Origin: Atriophallophorus winterbourni | Taxonomy: Eukaryota > Platyhelminthes > Trematoda > Plagiorchiida > Microphallidae | DNA: 64,000 nucleotides | Assembly (NCBI GenBank): GCA_013407085.1 | Contig: JACCGJ010003337.1 | Location: forward strand, 1-64,000 | Reading direction: 5' to 3' | In this document: positions 33,756-45,700 of the stretch, piece after piece | How positions within the stretch are numbered: position 1 is the stretch's first letter | Layout of the letters: each line of letters opens with the position of its first letter | Translations under genes and position numbers: made by a program | The notes under the pieces: generated by a model | What the model saw: only the letters and a program-made list of their open reading frames with translations | The model's database searches: none | What the model was told of the DNA's origin: nothing

Positions 33756-36700
33756 GTAAGTTTGTATTTCATTTGTTTCAATTTTAACAGTTCTCGTGAA
33801 ATCCGTTGCAATCAAAGGTAATCCTGATTTCAGTCAAGACATTTTAATAGTCGTATACCTAATCTTCTATCACGTTATCCTCGTGATTTTTCTTTGGTGT
33901 TATTTAAAGTCGATTTGGGAGCCTCCATGTGTTCCACCCCGTGAGGTAAGTTAACCGATGCTGCCAATATATGTTCAGCATTTTCCATCTACATTCTTTC
34001 AAGTGGTTTTACTTAGTGATATGAATAGTAATGATTAATAACGTCGAGTATCATCTGTTTGTGTTGGAGAGTATGCGTCTACGAACCATGCGTAAATATC
34101 CATGCAAAACCGTTTGTATTATTTAAAGGTAATAATTTTCATAAACAAATTACGAAAGTCAATATTCGAGTGCTTCGCATGAAATCATTGTGCCATTTCG
34201 TTTTACATTTTATGGTCGACATCGACCGAAGAAGGATGACTAATATTACATATCGGCTCGAAGAAATGGCTTATTTTCCATCTTTTATCATAAAAGTTTA
34301 GTGGGGAGCTGTTACGTTTATCATTTTTTTAAAAAATGAGATGCGTATAAATGAGTGTAAATGAAGCAGTTGGAGTTAAGGTTATGGATTTCAACATTGT
34401 TACATGGCTCTGTAGTTACTTGGGCAGGGAAAGTGTTTTAAGTTTGCCCAATGCATTTGGATTCTAATCGAACTCTTTGCGATTCCACGTGTTTGTGGCA
34501 GCTTTTACCATTTTCTGTGAGCGATTCTCAATTTATTTCGAGACTTACGTTCACGAATCTTGTTGATGTCTTGATATCTGATTGTTCGTTATGGTCGTCA
34601 ATTCCTCTACTATGAAATTAACTGGATTAGCTTATAATTTTTCAATACACTAGGTTTCATGGAAATAGTTTGATTTACGATCTTTTTAGCGAAATTTATG
34701 TGTAAGTTTAATTTATGAACGATTGCTCAACTCAGTTTGGACAAACTATATAGTATTGTATGGTATGTGCTTTAAACCTCGTTTCAAAAGCTGTCTGCTT
34801 AGGCTTCTTCGGTATTTGTGTCAAGAGTAAAAGATTTCGTTTGCAGGTAATCGATATTCAGTTCAATAGATCTAAAGTATATTGCAGATGTGCAATCGTA
34901 CGTACTTCTGTGCCGCTCGGCTAACACCGTTCTAAATTGATTCGCCACCGGTATTGAGCTACATACGGAAATACGCGGGAGTCTCACTACCATTTCTATA
35001 TTCTATTTCCTTTCTTTCTAGGCCTCGCAACCTGACAGTATCTTAGCCCACGAGCAGTCTGACTGTGCGGCACTTTGTCTGTTTCAGGCTTTTGCATTCA
35101 TACAATACTTCTGTGCGGCGCGGTAAATACCATGCTAAATTGATTGGTTGGTCACACAATGAAATCCTAATACCATTTTTAGTTTAATTTGTTTTAGGTC
35201 TGGGCAACCTGACAGTATTTCTAGCCCACAGCGTGAACACTAAAGATTGTATGAAGCATCCACAAAATCAGACGCTAAGACATATAGAAAACTTTTAAGA
35301 TAGTTTTAACGCTGAATAAATTTAATGCACCTTAAAATTCGTCTCGTTTTGTTATGAGTGATCGTGCTACGAGCTACCAAAATGTACCACTGGAAAATGT
35401 GATTAACTAATATTAATCAACAGAAAGACATGCGGCAGAATGAAACCTTTTTGAGCCACTCTTACTAGTAAGTCCGATCTTCAGGTCACTTCAAATTCCC
35501 ACTGATTTTCGTGTTATGCGTTGGGGTTTCACTCGCTGTATGCTTTTCAACCTCAGATTTACATATGTAGTGTTTGAATCAAATATAATTAGTTCTTTGC
35601 AAACTGATGATCGACAACCTCAATTCACTCGTGCTCGCCAGCATTTGTCACGAGTGTTATGCATCCTACCATGACGGAACAGGGGACACTTTTCGCGGTT
35701 GATTCGCTGTCACTTGTCAGTACACATTTGACTTCCGTTTCCAGTATTCTAGTTATTTTTGCTCCCTGGTGCTACGAATAGAGACCTCCCAATCATGAGA
35801 AGTACTTGCGTTGAAGCATCGCATCACAAATAACGACCACTTCTGTTTGTGCTGTATTAAAACTACCCAATGTAGTTTACGTGTGATTTTGTTCTAGATT
35901 CATCATACCGTATTAAAATAACTATTTTATCTACTTTCGATGTATTTCTTTGATTTAACAGCATTTAATACATTTACAAGTTGTTATATTTTAAAACACT
36001 TCCTTCCTCATCTGTTCTGTTTTGATTTACTTTAGTTCGCCTTGACGGAGGCCGATTGGATGGCTCTTCATGACGTGAACATCACCAGTCAGGATAAAAA
36101 GACGATTGTTGAGAACATTGTGGATAACCGTAGATTACCTGTCCGCATGGTGAGGCGCGATGGAAATATTGGTCTTTGCGAAATTTGTGGAGTTATAAAA
36201 CCAGACAGAGCTCACCACTGTTCAACTTGCAAGAAGTAAGTTGTTTCGATATGCTCCTTAATCTTCTTGTTTGTTTTTTAGTCTGGTTTTTGCATGTAAA
36301 ATTGTTTCGATCTGTTCTTAGACAGAATTTGAAGTTTTGTATTTTTACGTGTGCTACATTAGACAGCCTCAATGATGGAGTGAAGTTGCTCACTTAGCAC
36401 ATTGAAGATTCAATATAGATAGAATAAAATGAAAAAGCCAATAGCCGCTGCTCGGTGCGTTCAGTTTGTAAGGTTTGAGTTGTTAAATTAACCGCCTGCT
36501 GTAACGGGCTGCAACCGAATCTTAGTAAGAGTGCCATATGTATGCAACCAGAATAACGATATTTCTATCCGGACAAACCCGTTTTCTTTTCCTATGACTG
36601 CTCCATGCCATCAGTCAAATGTATTCACGTTTTATATTTTGGTATTCATTGCCATTCTTTAGTCTGGATCACTAACACCAAATTTCTAACCGTAGCTTCT

Positions 36701-39700
36701 TGAATAATACAAAAATAATTAAAGTCTCCGTTACAGCTTAGACAGTCAACTTATATACGTTATCATTTAGGCGCTATTTTATTGACAATGTACAGTTATC
36801 TTTGGATAATATTTCTAAATGCTTTCAACGTTACTTTTATCCGTCTCACATGTAGAAACACGCTGTAGTCTTTCTGCCACTTCTATTTTCATTGTCATAT
36901 CTCCCTAGGCCTAGGCAACCTGGTGGTATCTTGACCCATATGCAGTCTGGATATGCGGCACTTTGTCTGTATCATACTAGTGTTTTCATACATATATACA
37001 TCGGTGTGCAATTGTCTAGAGTTTTCAAACGCGCCGTTACGGTTTCTAACCAGCAGTAAACCATCATCTTCATCAACAGCATGTACAACATTACACATGT
37101 AGCGACTACCGAATGCTCAAATGTGATACAACCGTGACACGGCGAAATTGAATCGAAACGTGGAGAACTGAAACCTAAAATGCCATAGAATTTATAAAGA
37201 AGTATTATTATTAAACAAGGAGCGCTTGTATGCCACTGTTGGATAAGGCTCGTACGACGAACCTGTTCAAAGCATGTGTCGAAACACATGTTAAATGGGG
37301 TTAAACCCATAACCATGAAACAAAATATTCATTTGCATGCTTTTCCGTCATTCACACCCCACGACCGGTTTCGTGCTGTTTGCACTCATCAGGTAGGGAC
37401 AGTAAGATCAGGATCCGCATGCGCTTGAAACAGTGGAGGAATGGTAAACAAGGAGCGCTTGTATGCCACTGTTGGATAAGGCTCGTACGACGAACCTGTT
37501 CAAAGCATGTGTCGAAACACATGTTAAATGGGGTTAAACCCATAACCATGAAACAAAATATTCATTTGCATGCTTTTCCGTCATTCACACCCCACGACCG
37601 GTTTCGTGCTGTTTGCACTCATCAGGTAGGGACAGTAAAATCAGGATCCGCATGCGCTTGAAACAGTGGAGGAATGGTAAACAAGGAGCGCTTGTATGCA
37701 TCCTGATCTTACTGTCCCTACCTGATGAGTGCAAACAGCACGAAACCGGTCGTGGGGCGTGAATGACGGAAAAGCATGCAAATGAAGTATTATTATTATT
37801 ATTATTACACAAGTCTTTACAGACGATGTGCCAACAAGTATACCGTGAAGAGGGCACATGATGAAAGAAAAAAGGGGGATTTTTTGTCTGTTTACACATG
37901 CCGTTTTTGATCTTTTTTGTCTTTTTTCGGAATAAAGAAAAGAGGGAGGGTCACTGATAAACGAGAACACAAGCACAGCAGGATTCTCGCCACTGGTTTC
38001 TTTCTTTTGTCACCACACAGTGTTATCAGCCACATATCTTCACGGTCCGTCGGACCCCACCCGGGTAAGCGCGATGTTTCCACGATGGCTAGTGGGGCTG
38101 TTAGACGCTTGAGGGTCTTCCGACAGGTATTCCTTTGTCCGCCACGGCGACGTTTCCAATCAGGTCCAGTGAGATCAAAAAGAGCTAGGTGAGGAAGGCG
38201 TCGCTCATTCATACGAAGAACGTGCCCCAGCCATCTCAGCTGGCACATGGATATATGATTGGAGAGTCGCACAGTGCTCGCCGAGGACTGCCCTCCTAAC
38301 GTCATCATTTCTGACTCTGTGTTGCCAGCTTAGACGAGCGATACTCCGCAGGCAGCGATGATCAAACGTCTATAATAGTTTACTATCGGCTTGAAGCAAT
38401 GTCGTCAGCATAGTCCAGATCCATAACTCGTCAACCGGGGAGCAGGTCGATCCCACAAGTCGGTAGCCGAGTTGTTGCTGCCTGCACGACATCGTCAATC
38501 GCAAAGTTGAATAGGAATGGGGAGATCAGACATCCTTGACGAACCCCGCTGGAAATGGTAAATTGCTTGGATAAATCACCACAGGCTTTTACTCTGCCGG
38601 TGGTGTGGCAGTACAGCTTCTTGAGCAGGGTTACGTACTTCTGTGGGACACAATGGCAAATGAGACACACCCAGAGAGCGGTTCTGTCAATGGAATCAAA
38701 GGCTGCTCGTATGTCAAGAAAGACGATAATTGTTGGACGTGCGTATTGGTAACGTTGCTCCAAAATTTGGCGGAGCGTGAAGATTTGGTCCACACACCCG
38801 CGTCCTCCTCTGAAACCAGCCTCTTCTTCTCGATACTCTGCTTCTCGGTAGCTGTTAAGCCTGGTCAGGATGATTGATGCAAACAGTTTAGAAACTACCG
38901 GTATGAAACTGATACCCCTGTGACTACCGCACTCTTTACTCGACCCTTTCTTGAATACTGGGACGATGGCTGACGGTCCCCACGCGCTGGGTATGGTTTC
39001 CTCGTTCCAGATCTTTCCGAAGAGCACTGACAGCTCACTGCACAAAACATTGACACCATCAACGAATAGTTCGGCTGGTAGGTCATCTAAACTAGGGGCC
39101 TTGCGTCGTCTAAGCTTCATTATGTGTGAGCGAATTTCTGCCTCTGTAGGTGGTCCCTGTGCGGCCGGCCACTGAGTGATGGAGCCACTTGGCGGAGCAA
39201 CAGAGAGTGGTCGCGGCTAATTGAATTGGCCTGCGAAATGTTCCCTCCAGCGGTCCATCCGCCTTTTTCTGTTGGTAATCAACGACACATCTACTTCCGC
39301 GATGAGTTCACTCACGCTGGGCATTCGGGGTCCCGTGGAGCGTATAAGCTGGAACAATTTGCGGGTTTTGCCAACTGCTTTGGCTGCTTCCATCTCGCCT
39401 TCCCACTCTTATCACCATGATTCTCGGTCCATTTTGAGACTGGTCTTCAACCGGTGACGAATTTGCCTGCGCTGTTCATCATATCTTCCCCCCAGAGGTA
39501 AAGAACGCTGTTGGTCAATTAATTTGGCTGTAGCAGCAGATATCCAGTTGGAACCTGTTCGCTTGGATGTTCCCTATAAAGAAGTAAGCAGAAACAAACT
39601 GGGATCAGCTGCCTACACTTCAATTTCAAAACAGTTTTAATCAAGTTTCGTGAACAAATAGAACGATTTCATCACGCCAGTTTTTTCGGTTTTCACGTGC

Positions 39701-42700
39701 ATCATAACAGCCTTTCATCGCCGCTCTACTTGACAGCATACGAAAGTAATCAAACACCCAAAGAAGACGCCTACAACAAGACCGCCACTGAAGACTATTC
39801 TGATCCCAATATCTGACTTTGAGAAACCCATGCGATGTTTGATCGCACGGGCCGCTTCTCGCAGCTAGTGTAGCTGTCAAGACCTTAATCTTCTTGAACT
39901 ATATGCGAATTCGTTGTCTGACCGTTAACCACTCGTACTTGTCACTAATGTAATGCAGTCCATGATGATGATGACGTCGTCAGAATGAGCGAAATCAAAA
40001 AGCTTCTTATCACACCCTATGTGAATGCCTTGTGCAGGTACAGTCTACATTATTTACCTTTGTTATGGAGTCAATTACAAAGTGGACCGAAGTTACATTT
40101 TTTGCACCTACTGACCACCGGAAAGTTTGCTTATGATTTTTATGCCTACTACTAAATTGTCTATGCTACATTCAAAGATTCAAAAAGCGTTCGCTGAAAT
40201 TCCAATTTCAATGTGCCACCAAGTGATGACCGGCACATCTAGGCGACCGAGATGAGCAATCATGCCTCCAGCTAGAATAAAAATATCTGAAACCCTTACT
40301 GACTTTGTTGTAGACAATTTTTTTACGTAGGATGTTGGAATGTGGGAAGTCAAGTCACTACGATGCCTTCGGTACTGAACTATTAGGTAGATGGCGGTTG
40401 TCTTTCTGAAGTACGCCTAGCTGGGCAAGAATCCAATCCTCCCTGCGGTTGGTTGTGCATTTTGCATCCTGCATACGAGGAAAAATGTCGATATGGTCGG
40501 CATGAAGTCGCTCTCATACGAAGGTTGGCATCAAAAATTGCATTGGTTCGTCTGAGGGACCATCCTTTGAATATTACTATAGTTTCATTGTATGTTTCAA
40601 CGTTATCTGTAAAGAATACGAGAGACGATTTCTATAACCCGTTCCAATCCCTTTATGACGGATTTACTGGAGTGACATATTGATTGTGGTCGGCTATTGG
40701 AATCTAAACAATGGATCAGTACCTGCTGCAACAAACCGAATTTTTGACAGATTTGGTTTGGGACAACACTAGGAAAATGGATGATTCATTACTTGCGTTT
40801 GCGGACTACAACCATCACTCTGGGAAACACTTCGTTACACGGTACTCGAATGACGGTATAACGGCAACTCAGATTTATTGCATTCTAATTTGCTCCCGCT
40901 AGATGTTCTCGGTGGGTGGCTGTAGTCTCTATCATGAGGCCGAAACAAAATGCAGCAGACATTGATCATGCTCGTTCGCGCAAAGATCGACTGCTGAACC
41001 GCTAAAGGAAATCATATGGACGGCGCTCAAACTTTGCAGCCTTAGAAAACCCGGACCAATTAAAGAAACACATGAATAATATTGTTGAGAGTTTTGGTAG
41101 TTGTGATGGCCCAGTTGAAGGACTGTGGTCCAAACTCAAGGCCGCTACTTAACCTGGTGTCATTAAAAAACAAAGCACCGTTTCTGGTCACTGGATCTCT
41201 CAGCACACCATTAAGCTTCCTGATCAAACGAGATGCTGGAACAAATGGAGAGCCGCTGGACGATTTGCCTGTAATGGTCGTTAGCTTTACTGGACAGAAA
41301 CTACTTCAAAAAGAAAACCTGCAGAGAACATAGGAGACTGTTATCTCTCTTTCATGCCGCATCTGAAAGCTATACTTTTCGCACAAACCGCATATTCGTC
41401 AAGGCGGCTGAAGTATAGTTTTGTCAAGCAGATGTAGATTGAAAGCAGAAGTATTCAGTACCCGGAAGTCAGGTTTTATTCACTTCAGAATGACAGTATG
41501 AGAGCTAAAATGGAAAGAGAGAGACGTGAGTAAAAGTAGGGTAGCAGATGTGCACAAAGGCAATGTCATATTCACAACATTCTCCCCGGCCAGAATGTTC
41601 TATCTAGATTTCTCTGTTCCGCAATACATAAGGCCTGGTACGCTGTTGCTGAACCACCAATTCTTGGGCATTTTCGGAAAGCATCCCGGAGTCCAATGTG
41701 GCAGTATCCTGGTCAGAACGCTGGTTCCGTGTGGCATGCTCGTCATACAAATGAATTTCATCAGGAGCGTCGGTAGAAAAATCTCCTTTTGGTGCTAACT
41801 GGCGTGTAGACACTGTGTCCTCGCGTCCAGTCGGGAACCGTACATGCGCATACTGAGGGTTGCATTCGATCAGTTGTACTTCGTCTACCAGGGGGTCAAA
41901 TTTAGATGCTCGGTAATTGCGTTTCATAAGCATATCTGCGGAATCTGACAACCATGGCGGGAGACTTCTATTTGGAGTCGATCGTCTGGTGTATTGAAAG
42001 AGGCGCTCATGTGGGGTCGAATTGGTTGCAGTGCAAAGGAGGGACCTTACGGAGTGTAAAGCATCTAATAAGACGCTCTCCCATCGATCGGTTGATAAGT
42101 TTCTCGTTTTCAAGGCCAATGATATGGCTTTCCATAGCGTACCATTCAGTCGTTCGACTTGCCCGTTGCCTTGAGGGTTGTAAGGTGTAGTCCGGCTCGT
42201 GGCGATCCCTTTATCCAGCAGAAACTTTTTGAGTTCATCTGACATGAACGCAGAACCACGATCGGAGTGTACATAGGATGGCATTCCGAAGATGGCGAAT
42301 AGTTGTGAAAAACAATTGATGACAGTTTGCGCTGAGGTGTCTGCACAAGCAAAAGCGAAAGGGAACCGTGAATATTCATCGATCATCGTCAACAGGTAAC
42401 GGTTGCGAGTAGCTGATGGAAGTGGTCCTTTGAAGTCTATACTCAGTCGTTCAAACGGTTGAGTTGCTTTTATTAAGTTTTGTCTATCTGGTTGGAAGAA
42501 ACGAGGTTTGAGTTCGCAGCAAGCGCTACACCTGGAACAAACACTTCGGATTTCGGGCACTTCACACGAGGATGTCGACTGTAGCCACAAAAGAAGCATT
42601 TGAGTGTCGATACCGCGGCTGTTATCTCCATAGCTTCGGTAGGGTCAGCAACTGAACTGGTGGATTCGGAAGTCGTACCACATGGGATATTATGGTTCTG

Positions 42701-45700
42701 ATAAGTATGCGATTGTATTTCGGCTAGCTCCAAAGAGCGTGCTTGTTTGAATGCTGTCTGAAAATCCAACGAACGCCACTCGAGTAAACGTTGTCGTATG
42801 CTATTTGATCGTATGCCAGTGATGAATGCGTCCCGGATAACATCGTCACAGTATTTTTCGGCTGTCACGGCTGTGAAATTACATTCCTTTGCCAATGACT
42901 TTAGTTTTAAAGCGAATCGATCGAGAGATTGGTCGCTTTCTTGTTTACAAGTGGCAAGAAGATGGCGTGCAAACACTTCGTTTTGAGGCTGCATGTAGAG
43001 ATTCTTGAGGACAGAGATGGCATCGTTGAAGTTGTCGCACTCAGTTATGTAGTCGTAAACCGCGGAGGAGACAAAGTTGATCAAGTAATTGAGTTTAACT
43101 GACTCTTCAGCATTAACGGCGGCGATGAAGTTCTGAAAGGTTTTATACCAATGATTCCACCGTTTCGCAGCTTCAGGAGAACTGGGGTCAACGTCGAATC
43201 GTTCAGGTTGAAGATGACGTTCCATGATCAAGTATTCTTGAAGTGAATAAATTGAAGTATAGTTTTGTCAAGCAGATATAGATTGAAAGCAGAAGTATTC
43301 AGTACCCGGAAGTCAGGTTTTATTCACTTCAGAATGACAGTATGAGAGCTAAAATGGAAAGAGAGAAACGTGAGTAAAAGTAGGGTAGCAGATGTGCACA
43401 AAGGCAATGTCATATTCACAACAGCGGCTGATATTTGATCTTCAATACAAGCTAGCTAACAGGGTTGAGTATTTCACTCAGTTGCCCAACCATCTATCTC
43501 TGCCGTGGTGTAAAGCTATAGCTAATCAGTTAATTGTGATGCCCCATCGGAGTATAAGATTCTAAGTGTTTCACAGCGGATGAAAAACTATAAAATGTAA
43601 AGTGAGTACGTGATTTCCGTTGAACTCCTTGAAGCGTGTGGACGCATTTATATTTCCAACTCACCAAGTGTTTTGTTTTATTTTGGACACTGCTTTTTTG
43701 CCAGACTGGGCTATGTCTATCATCCTAGCTCCACACACACATGTAGATAGATTTTTATGCTCTATCTACCGCGGAATAAGCCTCAGCGATAATGCATTTA
43801 AACTTTTTGCGGCGTTGCTACTAAATAGCTTCGGTATCGAACGTCGTCTGTTACTACGGCCAAACAAGGGTTCAGATTTCGATGGATCTCCTAATCTGTG
43901 ATATTGACTAGGCTTACGATGTCGTTTTTCTTGATGAAATGTCAAAATGCTGCAGACGTTTTTAGATTTCATTGGTAGCTTAGCTTCGAAAGTCAGCCTT
44001 GAGCTTACTGCAGCATAAACCAAAACACTTTCATCTACTGTCTCACCAGGCTTCCAACAAATAGGTTTCTAGGTCTGCCCGACTGAACTTGTTCTAGTCT
44101 TTAAGTACCTCTGTTCCAGAATGTTATCAAGCGAGGGATGACGTTAAGTCATGTGTTAATCGTGCGCGTAATGTGTATTTCAGTTGAAAAGCACCGTTTG
44201 GCACAGAGATGGGTTTAGCCTCGAAACTAAAATGCGTCTTTACCGAGCAGCGATCCGCCCCTTGAATGAAAGCACAAGCCTGATCCAGGCAAAGTGCCGC
44301 ACAGCCAGAGACTGCACGTGGTCTAAGATAATGTCAGGTTGCCCAGGCCTAGACCAATCAATTTAGCTCAAAGTACTGCAAGATTGCATTATCCGCCCCA
44401 TGCTAATCTTTGGATATCAGAAGTAATCGATGACATCGCAGAATATGGAATGTTTCTACAATTGGTGCTGTAGGATACTATTAGGCGTCTGTTATATTGC
44501 CCGGGTTTCTGACACGACGTAGTTAAATTCCCCCGCTGTTCGCTTACATCAAACTGCGAAGACTGCAGTCGCTTGACCTTAATTTACTAACATCTTAATG
44601 TACTGTTTCTCAATCACGGAACTGTATTTCATGCTCGTTGCCTACTATTGTATACTGATCCGTTGTACTATACTACGGACTAAATTGATTTTCTGCATGC
44701 ATGAACACGCCAGAATTTCATTGTCATTAATCCTTTCTTAAATAAACCAAAACTTGAATAACCTTGACTTATCTAGGCGCACCTGTAGTCTGCGTTTTTT
44801 CTTAACTCCAGACTTGGGATTCTATTTACACATCCATATACAAATTCATGTCTCTCAGAATTCTCGGTCTCGGTTGATGGTGATCATTCAAATAGTCTTA
44901 TTATTATTTTGATTATTTTTTCCAGATGTGTTCTTCAACTGGATCATCATTGTCCCTGGTACGTTTCCTTTTTAATATGGCCATCCCTGTGTTCGAAACA
45001 GTAGAATGGATGACAAGTATTGTGTTGCTCACATCCCCCGCAATTACACTCCACTACCGGTTTCTGGCTGTTTGCCGAATGATAAGTATATTCTAATTGG
45101 GTTTTTAAGACATTGGAATTGAAATATCAGCCAGAACATGGTTACTACACAGCTATCAAACCGATATGGTTTTACCAGCTTCTTATTATTCGCATCCCTT
45201 GCAGTTGCACACCACAGCTGGTTTCCAGCTGTTTGCTGTCATCACATGGAGACAGTAAGATCAGGTTCAGTGTACCTTGAAATAGTGGAAAAAATAGTAA
45301 ACAAGTTTATACTACTAAACCACGCTTAACCCGAATTGGCACAGTCAATTTACTTTTTGGTTCGTTATACATGAGGCTTCTGGCCTGCACGAGTGGCTCT
45401 CCGAGCCCGGTGGAACTGCTTCTACCAACAGGAGAAGGGGCGAGGGCGAGTGACTGGCGCCTGAAAACCAATTTGCTTCGAGCAGATGTAGCTCGTTAGG
45501 CTGGGAGGGCATTTCATCTAAGTGAAGGAAAACCCTGATTTGAAACCTCCGCTGTCTTGCGGGATACTCTATCATGGGAAACGCTTCGGGAGAAAAACCT
45601 GGAACAGAGTCTAGTAGACGGTTAGTTGGTGCACACCACCTCCTTCTGGCAACCATCTGCTGCCTTGCAGGTCGCACTTGGTTGTGCAAAGGCTACGGAA

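Larger units (their letters stand above)
33946..36035 (+). other. DHHC intron 2
   Basis: Holds two SINE-like copies (34885-35231) and a trace of the first LINE's 3' end (TGGTCGACATCGACCGAAG near 34213). The rest, including 34300-34880 and 35240-36030, shows no gene. Confidence 0.7.
41409..43423 (-). mobile_element. Ty3/Gypsy LTR retrotransposon, gag-integrase deletion derivative
   Basis: Identical-length 171-bp LTRs (41409-41579 and 43253-43423; two differences seen) start TGAAGTATAG and end CACAACA on the + strand. They are flanked by the 5-bp TSD GCGGC (41404-41408, 43424-43428). Transcription would run on the - strand from the right LTR. Inside are gag and integrase only; protease, reverse transcriptase and RNase H are deleted. 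The near-identical LTRs and intact TSD suggest a recent insertion. Complete relatives are about 5 kb, this one 2,015 bp. Confidence 0.95.
40240..44590 (+). mobile_element. LINE on the + strand, split by a Ty3/Gypsy element and a SINE
   Basis: Endonuclease pieces at 40453-40900 read RYGRHEVALIRRLASKIALV, ITIVSLYVSTLSVKN, LLAFADYNHHSGKHFVTRYS and NDGITATQI; a linker at 41070-41400 has GLWSKLKAAT. After the Ty3/Gypsy element (41409-43423) the linker resumes (QYKLANRVEYFTQLPNHLSL). RT remnants follow at 43620-43901 (AMSIILAPHTHVDRF, YRGISLSDNAFKLFAALLLN), then FSLETKMRLYRAAIRPL at about 44205. The SINE (44262-44390) interrupts this, and RPMLIFGY and CCRILLGVCYIARVSDT resume the C-terminal part. 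Both interruptions have TSDs, which supports a single original LINE. Confidence 0.8.
36236..44925 (+). other. DHHC intron 3, TE-rich
   Basis: Contains a SINE-like copy, tandem hammerhead-like units, one LINE on the - strand and one on the + strand with nested insertions. 36400-36840 and 39576-40230 show nothing I can assign. Confidence 0.75.

Noticed and set aside
34885..35231. SINE A as a tRNA gene
   Set aside because: No cloverleaf or convincing A and B boxes could be drawn; the hairpin arms are too far apart for a tRNA arm.
36193..36397. Frames overlapping the end of DHHC exon 3
   Set aside because: They read into intron 3 or in the wrong frame; the donor at 36236 restores phase with exon 4.
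37357..37661. Frames across the 37-kb tandem repeat
   Set aside because: Both strands stay open by chance over a repeated 233-bp unit. The frames end at repeat edges and the unit looks like a non-coding RNA element.
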